A stretch of 64,000 nucleotides of DNA from Roseiarcus sp963782255 (lineage in GTDB: Bacteria > Pseudomonadota > Alphaproteobacteria > Rhizobiales > Beijerinckiaceae): contig CAWAIS010000002.1 in assembly GCA_963782255.1 (NCBI GenBank), forward strand, positions 496,001-560,000, written 5' to 3'. The number at the start of each line of letters is the position of its first letter. Positions within the stretch are counted from its first letter, which is position 1. The notes under the pieces are model-generated. The model did no database searches. It was not told where the DNA came from and saw only the letters and a list, made by a program, of their open reading frames with translations. Both the position numbers and the translations under genes were made by a program. Shown here one piece after another: positions 18,190 through 26,370 of the stretch.

Positions 18190-21057
18190 TCACGCCGGCG
18201 CGGCGCCCATGAGCTTGCGGGCGGCCGCCGCGCTCATCGGCTGCCCGAACGCCGCCCCTTGCGCAAACTGGCAGCCGATCTGAGCAAGCTCGACCGCGTC
18301 GGACTCTGTCTCCGCCGCTTCCGAAATCACGTCCATGCCGATCTCGTGCGCCATGGCGACGATCGAACGAAGGATCGGAGAGCGCGCGCCGAAGGCGTTC
18401 GGCCGCACCAGCGACGCGTCAATTCGCATCGCGTCGAAGCGGTACTGCGGCAAATGGCCAAGCGAGGTATAACCCGCGCCGAACCGGTCGAGCATGAGCG
18501 CGGCGCCGATTTCGCGCACCCGCTGCAGGAGCGCCGCGGAATATTCCGGGTTTTCCATCACCAGGTTTTCGGCGATCGCGATCTTAAGCGATCCGCGCTG
18601 CACCATGTGGCGGCTCAGCGCGGTGCGCACATCCGTCAGGAGGTCGTGACCCAGCATCTGGCGCGAGGTTGCGGCCACGGTCGCGAAGATCGGCGGAGTG
18701 ACCTCGAGCGCCTTCTGCCAGGAGGCAAGCTCGCGCGCCGTCGTCTCGAGGGCGTAAGCGCCGATGTCAACAATCGCTCCGCTCGACTCGGCGGCCGAGG
18801 CGAATTCGTCCTCGTCGAGGACGCCGAGCTTCGGGTGACGCCAACGCATGACGGCCTGAAATCCGGCGACCGTGCGGTCCTCCAGCCGTACGATCGGACG
18901 GAAGAGCAACATGATCTCGCCCCGTTCCAGCGCGCGGCGCATGTCGTTCTCGAGCGTCCGCTGGTTCGAGCGTTGCGACCGCATGACGGAAGAAAACAAT
19001 TCCGCCCGATCGCCGCCGGCCTTCTTTGCGTTGGCGAGAGCGAGTTGGGCGTCCGCGAGAAGGTCGCCGCCCTTAACGTGAAGCGTTGGATCGTAGACCG
19101 CCGCGCCGATGGATACGGTCATTGCGATCTCTCGCTCGCCAAAGCTGATTGGCGCGGCCAGAGTCGTGCGCATCCCGTCGATCCTCGGGCCAAGATCCGT
19201 CGACTGCCGTTCGGCGAAGATAATGACCCCGTATTGGTCTCCAGAGAGCCGTGCGAGCGTGTCTCCGGGCTTCAGATCGCGAGCAAGACGGCGAGCGACG
19301 GCCAGCAAGGCGGAGTCGCCCATCGAGAGGCCATAGGAATCGTTGACCGTCTTGAAGTTATCGATGTCGATGACGAGCAGGACCGGCGCCATCGCGCCGG
19401 GCCTCTGCGCCAGATGCAGCGCCGTCGACAGACGGTCGTAGAAAAGCTCCCGGTTCGGCAGGCCAGTAAGGTTGTCGTGAATGGCGTCATGCAGCATCCG
19501 CTCCTCGGCGGACTTGAGCTCGGTCACGTCGGCAAGCGACCCGATCACTCGCACGACCTCGCCGTCCGGCCCGACCACAGGCCGGGCCTTCAGCACGTAC
19601 CAGAAATAGTGGCCATCCGAGCCGCGCAGCCGAAGATCGTGATTGATGCGCCCCGAGCGCTGATGCAGGAGCCCGTCGAGGGCCAGCGTGTAGCGGTCTC
19701 GATCGAGCGGATGAAGCACATCGAGCCAGCTCGCGGCTGGTCCCTCGAGCGCGCCGCGTTTAAGCCCGAGCTGACTTTCGATCGCTTCGCTTCCGGTGAC
19801 TTCGTCGTTGAGGACGTTCCAGTCGAAGATCGCTTCGCCCGATCCCGTCATGGCGAGCGACCGGCGTTCGGCGTCGGCGCCATTATCGGCGCCGCGGCCC
19901 GAGCCGGAAAACGCGAACTGCATCACGGTAAAGCCGATCAGCATCACGATCAGCACAAGCCCCCCGACAAGGCCTGGCGCCGCGAGGTCGTTGGTCAAAT
20001 AGCCCAGCGCCGCCGCTCCCGCGGCCACCACCCAGACTGCGAGTAGATACCAGGTCGGAATGAGCATCACCGCGCGATCGGACCCCCGGGCGGCCAGACT
20101 TAGAATGAGGAGGAGCCCAACCCCGGCGACAGTTGCGATCGAAATCCGCGCAACTCCGGCTGCAACAGGGGCGTTGAAGATGGAGAGCCCGACGACCGCG
20201 GCCATCAGCACCAGCCAGGCCAGCGCGAAATGCATGTAGCGCACATGCCAGCGGCGCAGATTAAGATAGGCGAACAGGAAAACGATCAGGGTCGCGGCTA
20301 TGGTCGCCTCGACCCCGGCGCGCCAAACCCGCTCGGACGCGTCCTCGAGTCCGAACATTTTGCGCCAGAAACCAAAATCGATGCACACATAGGCGAACAC
20401 CGCCCAGGCGAGCGCCGCCGCGGCAGGGAAAATCATCGCTCCGCGCACGACAAATACGATGGTGAGGAACAAGGCGAGAAGACCGGCAATGCCGATCAGG
20501 ATGCCCTCGTAAAGCGTCAGGCTGGTTGACTTGTCCTTGAACGCGTCAGGTTCCCAGAGATAGAGCTGAGGGAGCGAAGGCGTGCGCAATTCCGCGACGT
20601 ATGTGACGGTTGTCCCCGGATCGAGGGTGAGCCGGAAGACGTCAGCCCGAGGGTTGTCGTCGCGTTCGGGCGCCGGGCCTTGGCTCGCGGTGATCGTGGT
20701 GATGCGGGACGAGCCGAGATCCGGCCAGACGACCCCCGAGCCGACGAAGCGAAAGTGGGGAGCGACGATGAGGCGCGTCAGTTGCTCGTCCGAGTCGTTC
20801 GTCAGCGCGAACACGATCCACGAGGGCTGGGCGCCAGCTTCGAGCGCGCTCACTTCGATCCGCCGGACAATGCCGTCCGCGCCGGGAGCAGTCGAAACCT
20901 GGATCCGGTCCCCTTGAGCGCTGTAGCGTTCGACGGCCCTGGTCAGGTCGATGGCGTCCGAGTCGGCCGAGACGCGCACGGATTGAACCGCAAGCGCCGG
21001 CCCGCATTGCAACAATGCGAGGCCGATAAGCGCGATCAGGCGAATCAGTGTCGCCAT
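18190..21057 (-). CDS. Membrane sensor with PAS, degenerate GGDEF and degenerate EAL domains
   Basis: About 955 residues from ATG 21057, chosen because it starts a signal peptide (MATLIRLIALIGLALL..ALA); a TTG at 21141 would add 28 basic residues. Order: periplasmic 7TMR-DISMED2-like domain (to about residue 190), about seven membrane helices, a PAS/PAC segment (WYVLKARPVVGPDGEVVRV), GGDEF, EAL. The GGDEF signature reads SGDQY. In the EAL domain the EAL triplet region reads FQAV, DDFG is DRFG, and the catalytic-loop AEGVE is SEAAE. Both domains should therefore lack enzyme activity and act, if at all, as c-di-GMP or protein-binding modules. It lies downstream of the rimJ-like gene on the same strand. 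Confidence 0.85.
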   Translation of the reverse strand: MATLIRLIALIGLALLQCGPALAVQSVRVSADSDAIDLTRAVERYSAQGDRIQVSTAPGADGIVRRIEVSALEAGAQPSWIVFALTNDSDEQLTRLIVAPHFRFVGSGVVWPDLGSSRITTITASQGPAPERDDNPRADVFRLTLDPGTTVTYVAELRTPSLPQLYLWEPDAFKDKSTSLTLYEGILIGIAGLLALFLTIVFVVRGAMIFPAAAALAWAVFAYVCIDFGFWRKMFGLEDASERVWRAGVEATIAATLIVFLFAYLNLRRWHVRYMHFALAWLVLMAAVVGLSIFNAPVAAGVARISIATVAGVGLLLILSLAARGSDRAVMLIPTWYLLAVWVVAAGAAALGYLTNDLAAPGLVGGLVLIVMLIGFTVMQFAFSGSGRGADNGADAERRSLAMTGSGEAIFDWNVLNDEVTGSEAIESQLGLKRGALEGPAASWLDVLHPLDRDRYTLALDGLLHQRSGRINHDLRLRGSDGHYFWYVLKARPVVGPDGEVVRVIGSLADVTELKSAEERMLHDAIHDNLTGLPNRELFYDRLSTALHLAQRPGAMAPVLLVIDIDNFKTVNDSYGLSMGDSALLAVARRLARDLKPGDTLARLSGDQYGVIIFAERQSTDLGPRIDGMRTTLAAPISFGEREIAMTVSIGAAVYDPTLHVKGGDLLADAQLALANAKKAGGDRAELFSSVMRSQRSNQRTLENDMRRALERGEIMLLFRPIVRLEDRTVAGFQAVMRWRHPKLGVLDEDEFASAAESSGAIVDIGAYALETTARELASWQKALEVTPPIFATVAATSRQMLGHDLLTDVRTALSRHMVQRGSLKIAIAENLVMENPEYSAALLQRVREIGAALMLDRFGAGYTSLGHLPQYRFDAMRIDASLVRPNAFGARSPILRSIVAMAHEIGMDVISEAAETESDAVELAQIGCQFAQGAAFGQPMSAAAARKLMGAAPA

Positions 21058-21133
21058 CGTGCTGCCGCAAACAGTGCGAGCCGGTCGGCGCCTTCGCGCG
21101 GAAACGGTCGGAGCTGCGGCGCGCAAGTCTATC

Positions 21134-21745
21134 TTAAGCAAATCTGTGCGTCGTCAGTCGTTCGCGAGCGTCGGATTCGACCAAAGCGAAAAGAATGTGA
21201 TCGCGCCAAACCCCGTCGATCTTAAGGTAACTGCGAGCGTATCCCTCGCGCTGGAAGCCGTTGCGCACGAGGAGCGCGATCGAAGGCGCGTTATCGGGAA
21301 TGCAGGCGGCCTCGACCCGATGCAGCCTCAGCTTGGAGAAGGCGAATTCGACGGTCGCCGCGACGGCGCGAGTCATCCGCCCGTTTCCCGCGTGCGACGC
21401 GCCCATCCAGTAGCCGAGCGTGCCGGTCTGCGAGACGCCCCGTCTTATGCCGCCCAGGGTGATGCCGCCAAGCAGCTCGTCCGAAGTCTGGTCGAAAATC
21501 AAGAGCGCATAGGCTTCGTCGCGCGCGATGTCCTCCTCCTGCCTGCGCAAACGGCGGCGGAACGCGGCCTGAGTAAGGTCGTCCTCCGGCCAGGTCGGCT
21601 CCCAAGGCTCCAGAAATGCCCGGCTCGACGCCCGAAGCCGCGACCACGAGTGGTAATCTGCGGGAGTCGCCGGGCGCAAGTAAAGTCCTTCGCCGCGCAA
21701 GAGCGGCTCCGGATTCACGGATCGGGTCAGGCCGAACAGCGCCAT
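21134..21745 (-). CDS. GNAT-family N-acetyltransferase, RimJ/RimL-like
   Basis: About 203 residues of the RimJ/RimL branch of GNAT enzymes, which acetylate ribosomal-protein N-termini or small molecules with acetyl-CoA. Family features are LYLRPATPADYHSW at the N-terminus, GTLGYWMGASHAGNGRMTRA with the pyrophosphate-binding loop, LHRVEAACIPDNAPSIALLV and RNGFQREGYARSYLKIDG. ATG 21745 shares its first base with the last base of the M16 peptidase stop codon (TGATG) and has GAGAGGG five bases upstream, so the two are coupled. It belongs to the thrC - M16 - GNAT string common in Rhizobiales. Confidence 0.88.
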   Translation of the reverse strand: MALFGLTRSVNPEPLLRGEGLYLRPATPADYHSWSRLRASSRAFLEPWEPTWPEDDLTQAAFRRRLRRQEEDIARDEAYALLIFDQTSDELLGGITLGGIRRGVSQTGTLGYWMGASHAGNGRMTRAVAATVEFAFSKLRLHRVEAACIPDNAPSIALLVRNGFQREGYARSYLKIDGVWRDHILFALVESDARERLTTHRFA

Positions 21746-23007
21746 CAAATCCCTCTCAGCGCCTCGGCGACCTTGGACCGGCCCGGAACTTTGCCTACGG
21801 CGCCGATCGCCGCCACCGTGGGCGGCGATCTGAGCATGGCCGCGCCGGTCCTGCGCACGTCCTCCACAGAGATCGCGTCGACCCGAGCCATCATCTCCTC
21901 AACCGAAAGAGGCCGCCCATAGATCTGCATCTGGCGTGCGACCTGTTGGACGCGCGCGCTCGGCGATTCAAGGGCTGCGACCAGCGAAACCTTCATTTGG
22001 GCTTTCGCGCGCCGGATCTCCGTCTCGTCCAGGCCGTGGGCGGCTTCCGCCAGACAATCGAGCGCCGCCGCGACCAGTTCCGCAGCGTCGCGCTCCGCAA
22101 ATCCCGCATAGAACCCGAACAAACCGGTGTCGGAGTAGTCCCAGTGAAACGAGTAGATCGAATATGCGAGTCCCCGCTTCTCGCGCACTTCCTGAAAGAG
22201 GCGCGAAGACATGCCGCCCCCTGCGACCGCCGCGAAGACCTGAGCCGCGTCATGGTCGCTGGCGCCTGCCGGGCGTCCTTCGAACCCGACGACGACGTGG
22301 GTCTGTTCGAGGCGCTTGCGCAGCTTTTTCTCTCCCCCTTCGTAGGCCGCCGCGGTCCTGGGCGGAGAGGGGTCGCGCGACAGACGCTCCAGACGATCCT
22401 CGGCGAGCGCCGCAATCTCTCGGTGCTCGACCGCGCCGGCCGCCGCAACGACCATTGCTGGCGCGGCATAATGTCTTCTGAGATATCGACCGATGGCCTC
22501 ACGGTCAAAGCCTCCGACGCCCTCCCGAGTTCCGAGGATAGGCCGCCCGATCGCCTGGTTCGGCCACGCGCTTGCAGTCAGCAGATCGAACACGAGGTCG
22601 TCCGACGCATCCTCGACTGCGCCGATCTCCTGCACGATCACATTCTTTTCGCGTTCGAGTTCAGCCGCCTCGAACTGGCTGTCGGTGAGTATGTCGCCGA
22701 TGATGTCCAACGCGAGCGCCGCATCGCTTCCCATCATCCGGGCGAAATAGCCGGTGCGCTCGATGCCGGTCTCGGCATTGAGGTCGCCGCCGACATTCTC
22801 GATCGCCTCGGCGATGTCGCGAGCGCTCCGGCGGCGCGTGCCCTTGAACGCCATGTGTTCGAGCAGGTGAGAAAGCCCATGTTCGTCAAGGCTCTCGTTG
22901 CGCGATCCGACATCGATGAAGACGCCGATCGCGGCGGTCCGGACGTGCTGCGTCGCATCCGTGACGACGGCAAGGCCCGAGGGCAGCGTCGTGACCTGAA
23001 CGCTCAC
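21745..23007 (-). CDS. M16-family zinc peptidase (processing-peptidase-like)
   Basis: 420 residues. The inverted zinc motif HLLEH is at residues 47-51, and the third ligand Glu falls in NVIVQEIGAVED at about residue 127, the expected spacing. The glycine-rich GGGMSSRLFQEVREKRGL region near residue 275 is the substrate-binding loop typical of mitochondrial-processing-peptidase-like bacterial proteins. The start GTG at 23007 overlaps the thrC stop by four bases (GTGA). Its own 3' end overlaps the GNAT gene. Cellular substrate unknown. The conserved linkage to thrC in alphaproteobacteria suggests a housekeeping role. Confidence 0.93.
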   Translation of the reverse strand: MSVQVTTLPSGLAVVTDATQHVRTAAIGVFIDVGSRNESLDEHGLSHLLEHMAFKGTRRRSARDIAEAIENVGGDLNAETGIERTGYFARMMGSDAALALDIIGDILTDSQFEAAELEREKNVIVQEIGAVEDASDDLVFDLLTASAWPNQAIGRPILGTREGVGGFDREAIGRYLRRHYAAPAMVVAAAGAVEHREIAALAEDRLERLSRDPSPPRTAAAYEGGEKKLRKRLEQTHVVVGFEGRPAGASDHDAAQVFAAVAGGGMSSRLFQEVREKRGLAYSIYSFHWDYSDTGLFGFYAGFAERDAAELVAAALDCLAEAAHGLDETEIRRAKAQMKVSLVAALESPSARVQQVARQMQIYGRPLSVEEMMARVDAISVEDVRRTGAAMLRSPPTVAAIGAVGKVPGRSKVAEALRGI

Positions 23008-24407
23008 GCGTGCGCTCGTACACTCTGGCGAAGGCAGTCGGCGACCGCCCCGCGATCGTTCGGCAGGACCACGATGGTTTCCTTGCGGTCCATAAGATCA
23101 GACAGGTGCGGGGGCAAGTTCGGGCGGACGCCGGTGGCGCGCTCGACCGCGTCGGGGAATTTCGCGGGATGCGCTGTGCCGAGCGCAATGACCGGCGTCG
23201 CCGGCGACCGAACGAGCGCGCGCCGCGCCGCGCCGACGCCGATGGCGCTGTGCGGATCGATAATGAGGCCGCTCTCGCGGTAGACTCGGGCCATCTCGCC
23301 CATGCAGCCAGCTTCGTCGATGCGCTCCGCGTCGAAGTCCGAGCGAATGCGCTGCAGGGCGAGCGCGGGGATCGTGAAGGTGCCGTCGCGCATGAAGTCG
23401 GCCATCAACATCCGCGTGGCATCCGCATCCTGGCTCAACGATTCGAACAAGAGGCGCTCAAAGTTCGAGGATACCTGAATGTCCATTGAAGGGGATTCTG
23501 TCGCCTTGACGCTTCTCGGCTGGTATTGGCCGCTGGAGAGCGCGCGCGTCAGTATGTCGTTCTCATTGGTGGCGACAATGAGCCGTTCGACTGAGAGACC
23601 CATGCGTTTGGCGTAGTAACCCGCCAGGATGTCGCCGAAATTCCCGGTCGGCACGGCGAACGACACGGGCCGCTCAGGCGCGCCAAGCGCGACTGCGCCG
23701 ACGAAGTAATACACAATCTGGGCGAGGATGCGCGCCCAGTTGATCGAGTTGACCCCCGAAAGGCTCATCTCGTCGCGGAATGCGAGATCGCCGAACAGCT
23801 CCTTCACAATCCGCTGGCAGTCGTCGAAGGTGCCCTCGACCGCCAGCGCATGGACGTTGCGCTTGCCGACCGTCGTCATTTGTCGGCGCTGGATGTCGGA
23901 CACTCGGCGGTGCGGATAGAGGATGAAAACGTCGACCTGCGACTGGCCACCGAACGCCTCGATCGCGGCGGCGCCGGTGTCGCCTGAGGTCGCGCCGAGG
24001 ATTGTCGCGCTTGCGCCGCGCCGGCTCAGAATGTGGTTCATCGCCCGCCCGAGCCATTGCATGGCGAAATCCTTGAACGCCAGCGTGGGACCGTGGAAGA
24101 GCTCGAGCGCAAACAGGTTGACATCGATCTGAATCAGGGGCGCCGTGGCGGCGTGCCGGAAGCCGGCATAGGCCGCCGCCGTCATCGCATGAAGCTCGGC
24201 CTCGCCGAAATCTCCCCCGATGAAGGGCGTCATCAGCTGCGCCGCCGCATCCGCGTAACCAACCCCGCGAAGGGCCCGAATCCTCTCGGGCCGCACCGGG
24301 GGAAGCGATAGCGGCGCGTAGAGGCCGCCGTCGCGAGCAAGTCCCGCGAGAAGCGCCTCCGCAAAGCCGAGCTTCGGCGCCTGGCCGCGCGTCGAAACGT
24401 ATTGCAC
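23004..24407 (-). CDS. thrC: Threonine synthase
   Basis: About 468 residues; a PLP enzyme converting O-phospho-L-homoserine to L-threonine. The N-terminal VQYVSTRGQAPKLGFAEALL is the family start, the PLP Lys is in LAFKDFAMQWLGR (about residue 112), and GATSGDTGAAAIEAF binds the cofactor phosphate. RPVSFAVPTGNFGDILAGYYAK is characteristic of the longer proteobacterial type. I set the start at GTG 24407, preceded by AAAGGAA eight bases upstream; the frame is open to 24464. It heads the thrC - M16 - GNAT string and is divergent from cfa. Confidence 0.95.
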   Translation of the reverse strand: MQYVSTRGQAPKLGFAEALLAGLARDGGLYAPLSLPPVRPERIRALRGVGYADAAAQLMTPFIGGDFGEAELHAMTAAAYAGFRHAATAPLIQIDVNLFALELFHGPTLAFKDFAMQWLGRAMNHILSRRGASATILGATSGDTGAAAIEAFGGQSQVDVFILYPHRRVSDIQRRQMTTVGKRNVHALAVEGTFDDCQRIVKELFGDLAFRDEMSLSGVNSINWARILAQIVYYFVGAVALGAPERPVSFAVPTGNFGDILAGYYAKRMGLSVERLIVATNENDILTRALSSGQYQPRSVKATESPSMDIQVSSNFERLLFESLSQDADATRMLMADFMRDGTFTIPALALQRIRSDFDAERIDEAGCMGEMARVYRESGLIIDPHSAIGVGAARRALVRSPATPVIALGTAHPAKFPDAVERATGVRPNLPPHLSDLMDRKETIVVLPNDRGAVADCLRQSVRAHA

Positions 24408-24549
24408 GAAGGGGAATTCCTTTGGCCGTTTGCCGTCGTCTAGCGCAAAAAACGCGAAAGGCAAATTTTCGCGGACATGGTCTCACGAATGGGGCCAAAC
24501 CAAGACGGCAAGTCCAGCCAGGTCGCCCGCTTGCCAAGGGGCACAAATT

Positions 24550-24569
24550 CCCTAACTTAAGCGTTAGGG
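24550..24569 (+). promoter_or_regulatory. Inverted repeat upstream of cfa
   Basis: CCCTAAC (24550-24556) and GTTAGGG (24563-24569) form a perfect 7-bp inverted repeat around TTAAGC, 50 bases before the cfa ATG in the thrC/cfa divergent region. It could be an operator for a dimeric regulator or a leader hairpin. No regulator is identified. Confidence 0.3.
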
Positions 24570-24619
24570 GGTAGTAGCGCGGTCGCGCAGGCCAATTTGG
24601 TCGATCGGGGTACTGCGTC

Positions 24620-25879
24620 ATGTCGGCATCGTTTGCGTCATTGTTGAGAAAACTGGTGCGGACGGGCAATCTCGAGGTCGAGACGGCCGACGGCGAAATG
24701 AACGTATTCGGCGACGGCTCGGGTCCGCGTCTTGGCGTGAGGCTCGTCGACCGGGCGGCGGAGCGGGAATTGCTGATGAACCCGACGCTCACGCTCGGCG
24801 AACTCTACATGGACGGCCGCCTGATCGTCACCCAGGGCGACGTTTACGACCTTCTCGAGCTTGGTGCGAAAAACCTCCTGGAGCTGAAGGGGCTGCCGTG
24901 GCTCAAGGCGATGGAGAAGATTCGCGTGGCGTTCCGCGGGCTCCACCAGCTGAACGGTCGGCGGCGCGCCAAATCCAATATTTCGCGCCACTATGACCTC
25001 GACGCGCGTCTGTACGACCTCTTTCTCGACTCGGACCGACAGTACTCCTGCGCCTATTTCGAACGCCCCGGGATGTCACTGGGTGACGCGCAACTCGCCA
25101 AAAAACGCCACATTGTCGCCAAGCTTCTTCCGGGCGACGGCGCCTCGGTGCTCGACATCGGCTGCGGGTTCGGCGGCATGGCGCTCTACCTCGCGGGCGT
25201 GGCGGGGGCGAATGTAACGGGTGTTACGCTGTCTGAGGAGCAGTTCGCGGTGGCTTCCGAGCGGGCGCGCGCATCCGGGTATGCCGAACGCCTCGACTTT
25301 CGCTTGCAGGACTACCGCGACGTGAGCGGAACTTTTGATCGCATCGTCTCGGTCGGCATGTTCGAGCACGTCGGCGTCCTGGGCTACGACGAGTTTTTCC
25401 AGACGGTGCGTCGGCAGCTCAAAGAGGACGGTGTGATGCTGCTCCACTCGATCGGCCGCAACTCTCCTCCCGGCGCGACCAATCCCTGGATCCGAAAGTA
25501 CATCTTCCGCGGAGGCTACATTCCGAGCCTTTCGGAGGTGCTTCCCGCGATCGAGGGCGCGGGGCTGTACGTGACCGATATCGAAATTCTGCGGTTGCAC
25601 TATGCCGATACGCTTCGGGCTTGGCGCGAGCGGTTCATGGCCCATTGGGACGAAGCCAAGCAGCTCTACGACGAGCGCTTCTGCCGGATGTGGAAGTTCT
25701 ATCTTGCGGGCTCTGAAACGTCGTTCCGCGTCGATGGGCACATGGTCTTCCAGATCCAGCTCGCCAAGCGTCAGGACGCCGTTCCGCTGACGCGCGGCTA
25801 CATCGAGGAGCGCGAGGAGGAGCTGCGGCGACGGGAGGCGGCGACGCGTCCGACGACGATGCGACAGGCGGCCGAGTAG
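24620..25879 (+). CDS. cfa: Cyclopropane-fatty-acyl-phospholipid synthase
   Basis: 419 residues; transfers a methylene group from SAM to cis double bonds of membrane phospholipid acyl chains. Motifs: SNISRHYDLDARLYDLFLD, QYSCAYFERPGMSLGDAQ, the SAM-binding LDIGCGFGGMALYLA, VGMFEHVG and WIRKYIFRGGYIPSLSEV, all in the usual order. Length and domain structure fit CFA synthase rather than a mycolic-acid type. The ATG at 24620 has only a weak upstream ribosome-binding site. A perfect inverted repeat lies 50 bases upstream. A related unsaturated-lipid methyltransferase is possible but less likely. Confidence 0.93.
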   Translation: MSASFASLLRKLVRTGNLEVETADGEMNVFGDGSGPRLGVRLVDRAAERELLMNPTLTLGELYMDGRLIVTQGDVYDLLELGAKNLLELKGLPWLKAMEKIRVAFRGLHQLNGRRRAKSNISRHYDLDARLYDLFLDSDRQYSCAYFERPGMSLGDAQLAKKRHIVAKLLPGDGASVLDIGCGFGGMALYLAGVAGANVTGVTLSEEQFAVASERARASGYAERLDFRLQDYRDVSGTFDRIVSVGMFEHVGVLGYDEFFQTVRRQLKEDGVMLLHSIGRNSPPGATNPWIRKYIFRGGYIPSLSEVLPAIEGAGLYVTDIEILRLHYADTLRAWRERFMAHWDEAKQLYDERFCRMWKFYLAGSETSFRVDGHMVFQIQLAKRQDAVPLTRGYIEEREEELRRREAATRPTTMRQAAE

Positions 25880-25901
25880 CCGCGCACGCGGAGCCGAGGC
25901 G

Positions 25902-26285
25902 TCAGGCGGCGCGGGCGTAGCGAACCGCGAGGCCAGTGGCCGTGACGCGCCGCAACGCGACCCCGTCGATGTCGTATCCCTTGACGTCGTCGATTTCGAA
26001 CCGGACGTCGATCAGAGCGTCGGCGCCGTATTCGGCCGCTTCGCGCTTCAAGGCCTCGATCGCCGCTTCACGCTCGGCCTCGGAGCCGGTCGCCTCGACC
26101 GCACGCCAGCGCGTCGTCGCCCTCACGCGTCCGATGGCTGTCGTCGCGCGGCCGTCCTCGAGCGCGCTGGAAAAGCTCACCTGCATGATGCCGAAGTTCC
26201 CCCTGTCGGTCTCGATCCCGACCCAATACTCCGCCCGCCTTTCCATGCGGTTAAAAGCCCGTTGCAGGGATGGGTAAAAATCCAT
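25902..26285 (-). CDS. YbjQ/UPF0145-like small protein
   Basis: 127 residues. The second half, with ALKREAAEYGADALIDVRF followed by LRRVTATGLAVRY, resembles the YbjQ (UPF0145) heavy-metal-binding-like fold, in which a helix ending in G-A-D-A is followed by two strands. The N-terminal part is not recognised. It lies between cfa (convergent) and the pnp terminator, reading with pnp. ATG 26285 is the only reasonable start. Function unknown; the family assignment is by pattern and could be wrong. Confidence 0.45.
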   Translation of the reverse strand: MDFYPSLQRAFNRMERRAEYWVGIETDRGNFGIMQVSFSSALEDGRATTAIGRVRATTRWRAVEATGSEAEREAAIEALKREAAEYGADALIDVRFEIDDVKGYDIDGVALRRVTATGLAVRYARAA

Positions 26286-26318
26286 TCAAAAGCCTCCGCG
26301 AAACAAAGTCGCCGAACG

Positions 26319-26347
26319 AAAAAAGCGGCGCTATGCTGCGCCGCTTT
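26319..26347 (-). terminator. Rho-independent terminator after pnp
   Basis: A perfect 10-bp stem, AAAGCGGCGC (26322-26331) and GCGCCGCTTT (26338-26347), closes a 6-base loop. On the minus strand it ends in six T residues, as for an intrinsic terminator just after the pnp stop at 26371. Confidence 0.85.
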
Positions 26348-26370
26348 CGCAAAATCGGAGGCGTCGAGGC

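Noticed and set aside
17744..18283. 179-residue open frame over repeat copy B
   Set aside because: The matching repeat copy A carries indels that break this frame, and there is no domain; treated as repeat, not a gene.
18259..20046. 595-residue open frame antisense to the GGDEF/EAL gene
   Set aside because: Composition is typical of an antisense high-GC shadow; no motifs.
21616..23283. 555-residue open frame antisense to the M16 peptidase and flanking genes
   Set aside because: Spans three genes whose coding strand is clear; no domain.
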